Positions 7,936 through 14,285 of a stretch of 14,285 nt of DNA are shown here, piece by piece. A program made the translations under genes and the position numbers. Under the pieces are notes generated by a model. That model had not been told where the DNA came from. It worked only from the letters and a program-made list of their open reading frames with translations, and made no database searches. The stretch's first letter is position 1. Each line of letters begins with the position of its first letter. The DNA comes from Lachnospiraceae bacterium. Its GTDB lineage: Bacteria; Bacillota; Clostridia; Lachnospirales; Lachnospiraceae. Location of the stretch: positions 1 to 14,285 of the forward strand of contig CAAFTS010000029.1 of the NCBI GenBank assembly GCA_900765975.1, given 5' to 3'.

Positions 7936-9607
7936 ATTGATTCTTTGGTATTTCTAAGATTGCTCCACGATTTCCTGAGGTCACCATGGATGCATATCTT
8001 GCCAAATATCCAGTCGTTACTTTCGGTTCTCTTGGCTGCCATTTTTTTCTTCTCTCTGTAAGTTCCTCATCAGATACAGCAATCTCCAGTTTCAATTCCG
8101 GAATATTGATTCGGATCAAATCGCCTTCTTCCACAAGCGCAATTGGGCCCCCCACTGCTGCTTCCGGTGACACATGCCCAATTGACGCACCTCTGGATGC
8201 ACCGCTGAAACGACCATCTGTAATCAATGCAACCGAAGATCCTAATCCCATTCCTGCGATCGCAGAAGTCGGATTCAACATCTCTCGCATTCCCGGTCCA
8301 CCTTTTGGTCCTTCATATCGAATAACAACCACATCTCCTGGGTTAATTTTTCCACCTTTGATTGCTTCTATAGCATCTTCTTCACATTCAAAAACTCTTG
8401 CCGGTCCCTCATGTACTAACATTTCTTCCACAACCGCAGAACGCTTTACTACACTTCCATCTGGAGCAAGATTCCCCTTTAAGACTGCAAGACCACCGGT
8501 TGTACTATATGGATTTTCAACCGGACGAATAACTTCCGGATTCAGATTTTTCGCTTTTGCAATATTTTCTCCGACCGTTTTTCCAGTAACGGTCATACAT
8601 TCTGTATGTAGCAATCCCAGCTTATTCAGTTCGTTCATTACTGCAGAAACACCGCCTGCCTCATTCAAATCTTCCATATAAGTCGGTCCGGCAGGTGCAA
8701 GATGGCACAAATTCGGCGTTTTTTCACTGATTCCATTAGCGAAATCAATCTCAAAATCCATTCCAATCTCATGAGCAATGGCTGGTAAATGCAACATACT
8801 ATTTGTAGAACATCCAAGCGCCATATCTACTGTTAATGCATTTAAAATTGCATCTTCTGTCATTATATCTCTTGGACGGATATTGTTTTTTACCATTTCC
8901 ATCAATTGCATCCCCGCATGTTTCGCAAGCTGGATTCTGGCAGAATAAACTGCAGGTATCGTACCATTTCCCGGCAATCCCATACCAAGGGCTTCTGTCA
9001 GGCAGTTCATACTATTCGCTGTGTACATTCCAGAACAGGAACCACATGTCGGACATACTTTATTTTCAAATTCACATACATCCTCTTCTGTCATCGTTCC
9101 AGCAGCATAAGAGCCTACCGCTTCAAACATGCTAGATAAACTTCTCTTCTGCCCTTTCACACGCCCTGCAAGCATTGGACCGCCACTGACAAATACTGTC
9201 GGAATATTAACTCTGGCAGCCGCCATTAATAGTCCCGGTACATTTTTATCGCAATTTGGAATCATTACCAATCCATCAAACTGATGTGCCATTGCAAGAG
9301 CCTCTGTAGAATCTGCAATCAAATCTCTTGTCACCAGTGAATACTTCATTCCAATATGTCCCATTGCAATTCCATCACAAACTGCAATTGCAGGAACCAT
9401 GATTGGAGTTCCTCCTGCCATTGCAACACCCATTTTTACAGCATCACAAATCTTATCCAGATTCATATGTCCTGGAACAATTTCATTATAAGAACAAACA
9501 ACACCAATCAACGGTCTGTCCAATTCTTCCTGTGTCATTCCCAATGCATTGAACAGCGAGCGATGAGGTGCCTGCTGCATTCCCTTTGTAACTGTATCAC
9601 TTCTCAT
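7934..9607 (-). CDS. ilvD: Dihydroxyacid dehydratase
   Basis: A 557-residue iron-sulphur enzyme that dehydrates 2,3-dihydroxy acids to the 2-oxo acids that precede valine and isoleucine. Visible family motifs are NCDKNVPG (118-125) with Cys119, and [18 protein letters not shown] (185-202), including the cluster cysteine Cys191. The C-terminal half includes [11 protein letters not shown] and SDGRFSG-like [10 protein letters not shown]. At the position where [2Fe-2S] dehydratases have a third cysteine (TPCN), this protein has VPGH with Gly46, as in E. coli IlvD. This points to the oxygen-sensitive [4Fe-4S] class, fitting an anaerobe. The start is supported by GAGG about 8 bases before the ATG and by the 22-base gap after leuB. 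Confidence 0.96.
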   Translation of the reverse strand: MRSDTVTKGMQQAPHRSLFNALGMTQEELDRPLIGVVCSYNEIVPGHMNLDKICDAVKMGVAMAGGTPIMVPAIAVCDGIAMGHIGMKYSLVTRDLIADSTEALAMAHQFDGLVMIPNCDKNVPGLLMAAARVNIPTVFVSGGPMLAGRVKGQKRSLSSMFEAVGSYAAGTMTEEDVCEFENKVCPTCGSCSGMYTANSMNCLTEALGMGLPGNGTIPAVYSARIQLAKHAGMQLMEMVKNNIRPRDIMTEDAILNALTVDMALGCSTNSMLHLPAIAHEIGMDFEIDFANGISEKTPNLCHLAPAGPTYMEDLNEAGGVSAVMNELNKLGLLHTECMTVTGKTVGENIAKAKNLNPEVIRPVENPYSTTGGLAVLKGNLAPDGSVVKRSAVVEEMLVHEGPARVFECEEDAIEAIKGGKINPGDVVVIRYEGPKGGPGMREMLNPTSAIAGMGLGSSVALITDGRFSGASRGASIGHVSPEAAVGGPIALVEEGDLIRINIPELKLEIAVSDEELTERRKKWQPREPKVTTGYLARYASMVTSGNRGAILEIPKNQ

Positions 9608-9629
9608 GTTTATATCCTCACTTTCCTGA

Positions 9630-10715
9630 TTATATTATACGGCTACAGATTTTATCACCCATTTCAGAAGTACCAATCTGTATTTTTCCTTCTGACATAA
9701 TGTCAATTGTCCGATACCCTTCTTTCAATACGCTTTCGATTGCCTCTTCAACTGCGCTTGCTTCCTTATCCAAATCAAAAGAAAACCGCAACATCATTGC
9801 TGCTGAAAGAATCGTTGCTATCGGATTTGCAATTCCTTTCCCTGCGATATCAGGAGCTGAGCCTCCACTCGGCTCATACAATCCAAACTTCGTCTCATTC
9901 AAACTTGCCGATGCAAGCATACCAATCGAACCAGTAACCATACTTGCTTCATCTGACAAAATATCTCCAAACATGTTTTCTGTCAAAATCACATCAAACT
10001 GTCCTGGATCTTTTACCAGCTGCATTGCACAATTATCAACCAGCATATGCTCAAGTTTTACTTCCGGATAATCCTCGGCAACTTCTTCTACGACTTTTCT
10101 CCACAATCTGGAAGAATCTAATACATTTGCTTTATCAACACTAGTCACCTTTTTCCGCCGTTTCATTGCAATATCAAATGCTCTTCTTGCAATCCTTCGA
10201 ATCTCATTTTCATTGTATGTAAGCGAATCACAAGCAGTTAAAACTCCATCAATTTCTTCCGTAGCGCGTGACCCGAAATAGAGTCCCCCAGTCAGTTCAC
10301 GCATAATCATCATGTCAAATCCACCCTCTGTGATTTCCTCTTTCAGAGGACATGCCTCCTTCAACTCATCATACAGTACTGCCGGACGCAAATTTGCAAA
10401 CAGATTCAATTCTTTTCTAATCTGAAGAAGACCAGCCTCCGGTCTATTCGAAGGTTCTAACTGATACCAAGGTGATGTCTTAGCATCCCCGCCTATCGAA
10501 CCCATCAATACAGCATCACTTTCCTTGGCCAGTTGAATCGTCTCTTCTGTCAACGGAACACCATGAACATCAATGGAAGCCCCTCCCATTAGAAGCTGCG
10601 TATACTGAAACTCATGACCGTATAATGTTCCAACCTTATCCAATACTTTCATGGCTTCTGTTACAATCTCTGGACCTATCCCATCTCCTTTGATCACCCC
10701 AATATTCAGCTTCAT
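9630..10715 (-). CDS. leuB: 3-isopropylmalate dehydrogenase
   Basis: A 361-residue NAD-dependent beta-decarboxylating dehydrogenase, the third step of the leucine branch (3-isopropylmalate to 2-oxoisocaproate). Compared with characterised LeuB proteins, all key residues are present: Arg100, Arg110, Arg139 and Tyr146 ([10 protein letters not shown]), Lys195 (VDKANVL), Asp227, and Asp251 and Asp255 (FGDILSDE). [12 protein letters not shown] (281-292) forms the NAD site. Its Leu-type signature separates it from icd and tartrate dehydrogenase. The start at [10 protein letters not shown] (10715) matches the family N-terminus and has GAGG 5 bases upstream; an in-frame TTG at 10742 is less likely. 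It is the first gene of the operon, with its own promoter. leuA, leuC and leuD are not in the window. Confidence 0.96.
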   Translation of the reverse strand: MKLNIGVIKGDGIGPEIVTEAMKVLDKVGTLYGHEFQYTQLLMGGASIDVHGVPLTEETIQLAKESDAVLMGSIGGDAKTSPWYQLEPSNRPEAGLLQIRKELNLFANLRPAVLYDELKEACPLKEEITEGGFDMMIMRELTGGLYFGSRATEEIDGVLTACDSLTYNENEIRRIARRAFDIAMKRRKKVTSVDKANVLDSSRLWRKVVEEVAEDYPEVKLEHMLVDNCAMQLVKDPGQFDVILTENMFGDILSDEASMVTGSIGMLASASLNETKFGLYEPSGGSAPDIAGKGIANPIATILSAAMMLRFSFDLDKEASAVEEAIESVLKEGYRTIDIMSEGKIQIGTSEMGDKICSRII

Positions 10716-10755
10716 CTCTGCCTCATCCTTCCTTATTCCCAAAACTTTTCTATTT

Positions 10756-10784
10756 ATAATACCCTATTTCCAAACACATTTCAA
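10756..10784 (-). promoter_or_regulatory. Promoter of the leuB-ilvD-ilvB-serC-serA operon
   Basis: On the minus strand TTGAAA (10784-10779), a 17-base spacer and TATTAT (10761-10756) form a near-consensus sigma-A promoter. The predicted start near 10749 leaves a leader of only about 34 bases before leuB. That is too short for a T-box or a leader-peptide attenuator. I did not recognise an operator. Confidence 0.75.
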
Positions 10785-10855
10785 CCCTTTAATACGTGAA
10801 AGTGTTTTGTTTTCTTTTGCATTTTTAGATTTCAAAGCAACATCACCAAAACATT

Positions 10856-10889
10856 TTAGAAAAAACCGGAAGCTATAACGCCTCCGGTT
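10856..10889 (-). terminator. Terminator after yajC
   Basis: On the minus strand, 13 bases past the yajC stop, a 10-bp stem (10889-10880 with 10873-10864, one G-T pair) has a six-base loop and is followed by a T-run. It separates yajC from the leuB operon promoter. Confidence 0.92.
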
Positions 10890-10902
10890 CTTTACACTCG
10901 AA

Positions 10903-11205
10903 TTATTCAGCACTTGGTTTTTCCAACTGTGCGATTGCTGCTTTCTGCATCGGGATACGGCAGTTCTTATTATTACCAAACTCAACAATTACGTCTTCGT
11001 CTGTAATATCAATGATTACACCGTAAAATCCACTTGTTGTCAGAACAGTATCTCCAACTTCCATTGTGGAAATCATTGCCTGAATTCTTTTTTGCTCTTT
11101 CTTTTGCGGACGCATCAAAAGGAACCACATTCCTCCGAGGATTACTGCATAAACTAAAATAATAGTAATCATACTGCCACCGCCTGAAGCTAATAAACCA
11201 TACAT
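10903..11205 (-). CDS. yajC: Preprotein translocase accessory subunit YajC
   Basis: A 100-residue protein that associates with SecDF at the Sec membrane channel. It has the expected layout: a short outside N-terminus, one membrane helix (about 11-31, ITIILVYAVILGGMWFLL), the hallmark RPQKKEQKR motif directly after it (32-40), and a small soluble domain with GDTVLTTSGFYGVI. The length is normal for the family. GGAGG lies 7 bases before the ATG. It follows tgt, a common pairing in bacteria, but the 95-base gap holds its own promoter and a terminator follows it. secD and secF do not follow. Confidence 0.95.
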   Translation of the reverse strand: MYGLLASGGGSMITIILVYAVILGGMWFLLMRPQKKEQKRIQAMISTMEVGDTVLTTSGFYGVIIDITDEDVIVEFGNNKNCRIPMQKAAIAQLEKPSAE

Positions 11206-11244
11206 GTTACTTCCTCCTAACTACTTCTTTAAGCAATACTATAC

Positions 11245-11273
11245 ATTATACACAACCCTTGTACTTTCTTCAA
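11245..11273 (-). promoter_or_regulatory. yajC promoter
   Basis: On the minus strand TTGAAG (11273-11268), a 17-base spacer and a perfect TATAAT (11250-11245). Transcription would begin about 33 bases before the yajC ATG. No terminator hairpin is visible between the tgt stop and this promoter, so read-through from tgt may add to yajC expression. Confidence 0.7.
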
Positions 11274-11300
11274 CATATTTTTGCTTAAATATATATAAAC

Positions 11301-12431
11301 TCAATTCTTTTGAAGCACACCTTCTAATTTTTTCTTCTTATAATCCTTATAACAACCTGCCTCAATCGCTTCGCGAATCTCTTCCATCATCGTATTATAG
11401 AAATATAAATTATGTAAAACACAAAGACGCATACCTAACATTTCTTTAGCCTTTAATAAATGTCTGATGTATGCTCTGCTGTAACTTCTGCATGCCGGGC
11501 ATTGACACCCTTCTTCTATTGGCCGCTCATCTAATTCATACTTAGCATTGAATAAATTCAGTTTTCCATGGTTGGTATATACATGCCCATGTCTTCCATT
11601 TCTTGTTGGATATACACAGTCAAAAAAATCAACTCCGCGGTCAACACCTTCCAGTATATTTGCAGGTGTTCCGACTCCCATCAGATATGTCGGTTTATTT
11701 TCCGGAAGTTCCGGTACAACCGCATCTAAAATACGATACATATCTTCATGGCTTTCGCCTACTGCTAAACCACCAACTGCATATCCATCCAGGTCCAAAG
11801 CTGCAATCTGACGCGCATGCTCAACACGTATATCTTCATAGACACCGCCCTGATTAATTCCAAACAACAACTGCTTTTGATTAATCGTATCCGGTAGACT
11901 GTTCAGTCGCTCCATTTCTGCTTTACATCGTTTCAACCATCTTGTTGTTCTTGCTACTGACTGCTCAATATATGCCCGTTCTGCTACACTTGACGGACAT
12001 TCATCAAATGCCATTGCAATTGTCGATGCCAGATTAGACTGAATCTGCATACTCTCTTCCGGCCCCATAAAAATCTTCCTTCCATCTATATGGGAATGAA
12101 AATGTACTCCTTCTTCTTTGATTTTTCTCAGTCCCGCAAGGGAAAATACCTGAAATCCACCGGAATCTGTCAGAATTGGTCGATCCCAATTCATAAACTT
12201 GTGGAGTCCGCCTAACTGTTTGATTACACGATCTCCGGTTCGCACATGTAAATGATAAGTATTGGACAATTCTACCTGTGTTTTAATTTGACGCAGATCA
12301 TCCGTAGAAACAGCGCCTTTGATCGCAGCAACTGTTCCCACATTCATAAAAACCGGTGTCTCGATCGTTCCATGAACAGTATGCAGACGTCCACGTTTTG
12401 CCATTCCATCCTTTTTTATAATTTCGTACAT
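11301..12431 (-). CDS. tgt: tRNA-guanine transglycosylase (queuosine pathway)
   Basis: A 376-residue enzyme that exchanges guanine at the wobble position of tRNAs with GUN anticodons for a queuosine precursor base. The TIM-barrel catalytic residues are visible: Asp89 (LTDSGGFQVFS) as general acid/base and Asp271 (FFDCVYPTRNGRHG) as nucleophile. GINQGGVY (191-198) and GGLAVGES (220-227) belong to the base-binding pocket. The zinc site is complete, with Cys309, Cys311 and Cys314 (CQCPAC) and His340 (CVLH). Length and motifs fit the bacterial enzyme. The start has GAGG 5 bases upstream. The usual upstream partner queA is absent; an L,D-transpeptidase gene lies 37 bases upstream instead, and yajC follows. 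Confidence 0.96.
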   Translation of the reverse strand: MYEIIKKDGMAKRGRLHTVHGTIETPVFMNVGTVAAIKGAVSTDDLRQIKTQVELSNTYHLHVRTGDRVIKQLGGLHKFMNWDRPILTDSGGFQVFSLAGLRKIKEEGVHFHSHIDGRKIFMGPEESMQIQSNLASTIAMAFDECPSSVAERAYIEQSVARTTRWLKRCKAEMERLNSLPDTINQKQLLFGINQGGVYEDIRVEHARQIAALDLDGYAVGGLAVGESHEDMYRILDAVVPELPENKPTYLMGVGTPANILEGVDRGVDFFDCVYPTRNGRHGHVYTNHGKLNLFNAKYELDERPIEEGCQCPACRSYSRAYIRHLLKAKEMLGMRLCVLHNLYFYNTMMEEIREAIEAGCYKDYKKKKLEGVLQKN

Positions 12432-12468
12432 AATATCCTCTTTCCTCTTTTATTGCATTATTGCAAAT

Positions 12469-14070
12469 TTAATAATGGACGATTGCCGGTGTTCCCATTG
12501 GCAGCATATTATACAATGCTCCTGCCTTATCATACGGCATATTAATACATCCATGTGAGCCAACACCTGGAATTTGATTCAGTGTGCCACCAAATGCCGA
12601 TTGCCATGTAGCATCATGAAATCCGATACCCGACCAAGTAATACGCATCCAATATGAAACTGGAGTTTCGTATTCCGGTTTTCCGGTGCTGGGCACAATA
12701 TCTCCAACTAACGTCTTATTTTGTTGCATTTCTTTTACAAACCAAACCCCTTGCGTAGTTTCCTTAGCAGGAATCGGCTCTCCTGTTACAACATCTGTCT
12801 CGAGAGCAACTGCTCCGTCAACAATAAACCACATATGCTGCGCAGACAGATCCACTTCCAGATAGGTACTTCCCCAATCCTGCGGTCCATGAGACGCCGC
12901 TGTTCCGCCATCATAATATGCCGGCTCCTTTGTAACGACTTCACCATTTTTAATGCTGGCTGTCAATGCAGCAAACTCTGTATCTTCGTCTATTGACCAG
13001 CCGTAGTCTCCACCGCTTACTTCTGCAGTTTTCCCCCAAGGGCTAGTAATGGTTCTTGTCCCACCCATTGTATCGTATTTCTCACCAAAAGCAGACAGCC
13101 ATTCTTTAACAGCAGTTTCATTGAAAATAACCTGCATCTTATCATCTACTGTCAACCATGTAGAAATCAATTCCTTATCTACAATCACATTTTCATCCAT
13201 AGTGTAGGTAATATTTGCTTTTAAATATTGATTCATTGCTGTACATGCCGCTTCTACTTCCTTTGATTCAGAAGTATATTTAGGAAGCGCATAACATTTT
13301 TCCTTTTCCATGTAAAGTTCCGGCTGAAAGGATGAAATCGCTTCATGAATCTTCTTTTGCAAAACTTCCATGTCCACTGCGGTTCCCAGCTGTTCCGGTT
13401 CCACAACAAACTTCTCCCCGTCATACTTTGGATATGCGTTTACCGCCGGTATCTGCTCCGCTGTTACAGATTGAAGTTCATCGATTTTCTGATTCAATGC
13501 CTTCTCATCATATGTAACATCTACTACCACTTGTGTAGAACTTTCTGCAAAAAATGCCCTAGGCCATAAAAATGCATTTTGTTTTTTTAATGCATCCTCT
13601 ATGTCATTATTTTTCTTATATTCCAGAGAAATATCTGACCCCAAAATAATATCTTTTTTATTTTCTTTTTCATAAACAGTCAGTTTATATCCCTGCACTT
13701 CTTTTTTCATAAAAGATTCCACATCTGCTACAGTTTTTCCTGAAAAAGAATGTCCGTTAATCTCTGTGTTGATGTAAAAATGACTCATGAAGAAAATCGA
13801 AATACCTATATAAATAGCCGCAATCAGACCTATGATACTGCCAACAATGATAGCAATTTTTTTTCGATTTTTCTTTTTGGGAATAAATTCTTCATCTTCT
13901 ATTTCATCTTCTAGCTCATATTCCTCTTCATCTTCTGATATTTCTTCCCGTTCCTCGTCTACATCACCAAATTTCTCGTCGTCCTCATCAAGCCAGTAGC
14001 CCTCATCAAGAAAAAGAACTTCATCTTCTATTTTCTGCTTATCCCTCTGCTCTTTATTTTTTTTGCTCAT
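12469..14070 (-). CDS. Membrane-anchored L,D-transpeptidase (YkuD domain)
   Basis: A 533-residue wall enzyme predicted to form 3-3 peptide cross-links in peptidoglycan or to attach molecules to it. Residues 1-62 are cytoplasmic and very acidic (runs such as EEISEDEEEYELEDEIEDEE), and 65-71 are basic (PKKKNRK). A single membrane helix spans about 71-95, so the rest faces outward. Residues about 100-355 look like two PG_binding_4-type repeats, as in the Enterococcus faecium L,D-transpeptidase. The YkuD catalytic domain (about 400-531) holds His485 (GIGFHD) and the complete SHGCIN motif with His506 and catalytic Cys508. Such enzymes are poorly inhibited by most beta-lactams other than carbapenems. 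The start is supported by GAGGGAG about 8 bases before the ATG. tgt follows after 37 bases, so the two are probably co-transcribed. Confidence 0.9.
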   Translation of the reverse strand: MSKKNKEQRDKQKIEDEVLFLDEGYWLDEDDEKFGDVDEEREEISEDEEEYELEDEIEDEEFIPKKKNRKKIAIIVGSIIGLIAAIYIGISIFFMSHFYINTEINGHSFSGKTVADVESFMKKEVQGYKLTVYEKENKKDIILGSDISLEYKKNNDIEDALKKQNAFLWPRAFFAESSTQVVVDVTYDEKALNQKIDELQSVTAEQIPAVNAYPKYDGEKFVVEPEQLGTAVDMEVLQKKIHEAISSFQPELYMEKEKCYALPKYTSESKEVEAACTAMNQYLKANITYTMDENVIVDKELISTWLTVDDKMQVIFNETAVKEWLSAFGEKYDTMGGTRTITSPWGKTAEVSGGDYGWSIDEDTEFAALTASIKNGEVVTKEPAYYDGGTAASHGPQDWGSTYLEVDLSAQHMWFIVDGAVALETDVVTGEPIPAKETTQGVWFVKEMQQNKTLVGDIVPSTGKPEYETPVSYWMRITWSGIGFHDATWQSAFGGTLNQIPGVGSHGCINMPYDKAGALYNMLPMGTPAIVHY

Positions 14071-14110
14071 ATAGTATTACTCCCTCTATTTTACTCAATA
14101 TCTAGCCATT

Positions 14111-14139
14111 ATTATATTATGTATCTTGGCAATTGTACA
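14111..14139 (-). promoter_or_regulatory. Probable promoter of the L,D-transpeptidase-tgt unit
   Basis: On the minus strand a perfect TATAAT (14116-14111) lies 17 bases from a weak -35 TGTACA (14139-14134, 4 of 6). It is about 40 bases upstream of the L,D-transpeptidase ATG. The surroundings are very A/T-rich, so other -10 positions are possible. Confidence 0.45.
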
Positions 14140-14205
14140 GTAAATTTCTCGGATTTAAATGAAAATTAAGGATTCCCTGATAAAACAATTTTTTTCATGT
14201 TCAAG

Positions 14206-14234
14206 TTGCAATATAAAAGAGTATGAGATATACT
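14206..14234 (+). promoter_or_regulatory. Promoter of the rightmost + strand gene
   Basis: TTGCAA (14206-14211), a 17-base spacer and TATACT (14229-14234). It sits about 30 bases before the probable ribosome-binding site of the gene starting at 14271 and is divergent from the L,D-transpeptidase promoter. Confidence 0.55.
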
Positions 14235-14270
14235 TTTTCTATCTATTTTTTACAGAAAGAAGGGAAAACT

Positions 14271-14285
14271 ATGAGTGGTTCATCA
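14271..14285 (+). CDS. Start of an unidentified gene (five codons)
   Basis: ATG at 14271 follows AGAAGGGAAAACT, a plausible ribosome-binding site, and a promoter about 37 bases upstream. Only MSGSS is encoded before the window ends. The product cannot be recognised. The evidence for a real gene is the ordered promoter, ribosome-binding site and ATG. Confidence 0.5.

Noticed and set aside
7923..8042. A 40-codon N-terminal extension of IlvB.
   Set aside because: It would overlap ilvD and bypass the AGGAGG 7 bases before the ATG at 7922; family N-termini begin at MQLTGAEI-like sequence.
7986..8681. A 231-codon open frame on the + strand opposite ilvD.
   Set aside because: It lies wholly within a strongly supported ilvD gene, has no ribosome-binding site, and its Ser/Pro/Thr-rich product looks like an antisense shadow.
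10716..10855. A T-box or leader-peptide attenuator before leuB.
   Set aside because: The promoter lies too close to the start codon, and no specifier loop, T-box sequence or run of Leu codons is visible.
1..14285. CRISPR arrays, insertion sequences, tRNA or rRNA genes, toxin-antitoxin or defence genes.
   Set aside because: No regular repeats, terminal inverted repeats, transposase-like frames or RNA gene signatures were found; almost all DNA is explained by core metabolic genes.

Overview
The window reads as chromosomal core-metabolism DNA from a low-GC, Gram-positive anaerobe. The best guess is Clostridia, probably Lachnospiraceae. Supporting signs are strong AGGAGG ribosome-binding sites, A/T-rich promoters of the TTGACA/TATAAT kind, a Re-type citrate synthase, a dihydroxyacid dehydratase with the cysteine pattern of the oxygen-sensitive [4Fe-4S] class, and the overall protein sequences. 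The species cannot be named from the sequence alone. No mobile element, CRISPR array, tRNA, rRNA, riboswitch or T-box was found.

Layout from left to right. (1) The 3' end of an ABC-F ATPase gene on the + strand (1-371), then a terminator shared with the convergent icd. (2) A minus-strand operon for the oxidative citrate branch: Re-citrate synthase (3777-2389), an FCD-type GntR regulator (2369-1704) and NADP isocitrate dehydrogenase (1638-442). Its promoter carries a 22-bp palindrome that overlaps the spacer and the -10 element. (3) A minus-strand amino-acid operon, leuB-ilvD-ilvB-serC-serA (10715-3972). It has a near-consensus promoter at one end, a strong terminator at the other, and gaps of 1 to 22 bases between genes. 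(4) yajC (11205-10903) with its own promoter and terminator. (5) tgt (12431-11301), preceded by a membrane-anchored L,D-transpeptidase gene (14070-12469). (6) A divergent promoter region and the first five codons of a + strand gene at the right edge.

How the genes work together. The first operon supplies two steps from oxaloacetate and acetyl-CoA towards 2-oxoglutarate, and so towards glutamate nitrogen carriers. Aconitase is not in the window. The second operon supplies the common valine/isoleucine steps (acetolactate synthase large subunit, dihydroxyacid dehydratase), one leucine step (3-isopropylmalate dehydrogenase) and the first two steps of serine synthesis from 3-phosphoglycerate. The transaminase SerC uses glutamate as amino donor, which links the two operons. 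Missing partners (leuA, leuCD, ilvC, ilvN/H, ilvE, serB, aconitase) must lie elsewhere or be replaced.

I see no wholly new system here. The points most worth following up are the GntR-type operator at the Re-citrate synthase promoter with its regulator encoded in the same operon, and the joining of serine genes to a branched-chain amino-acid operon that has no visible attenuator.
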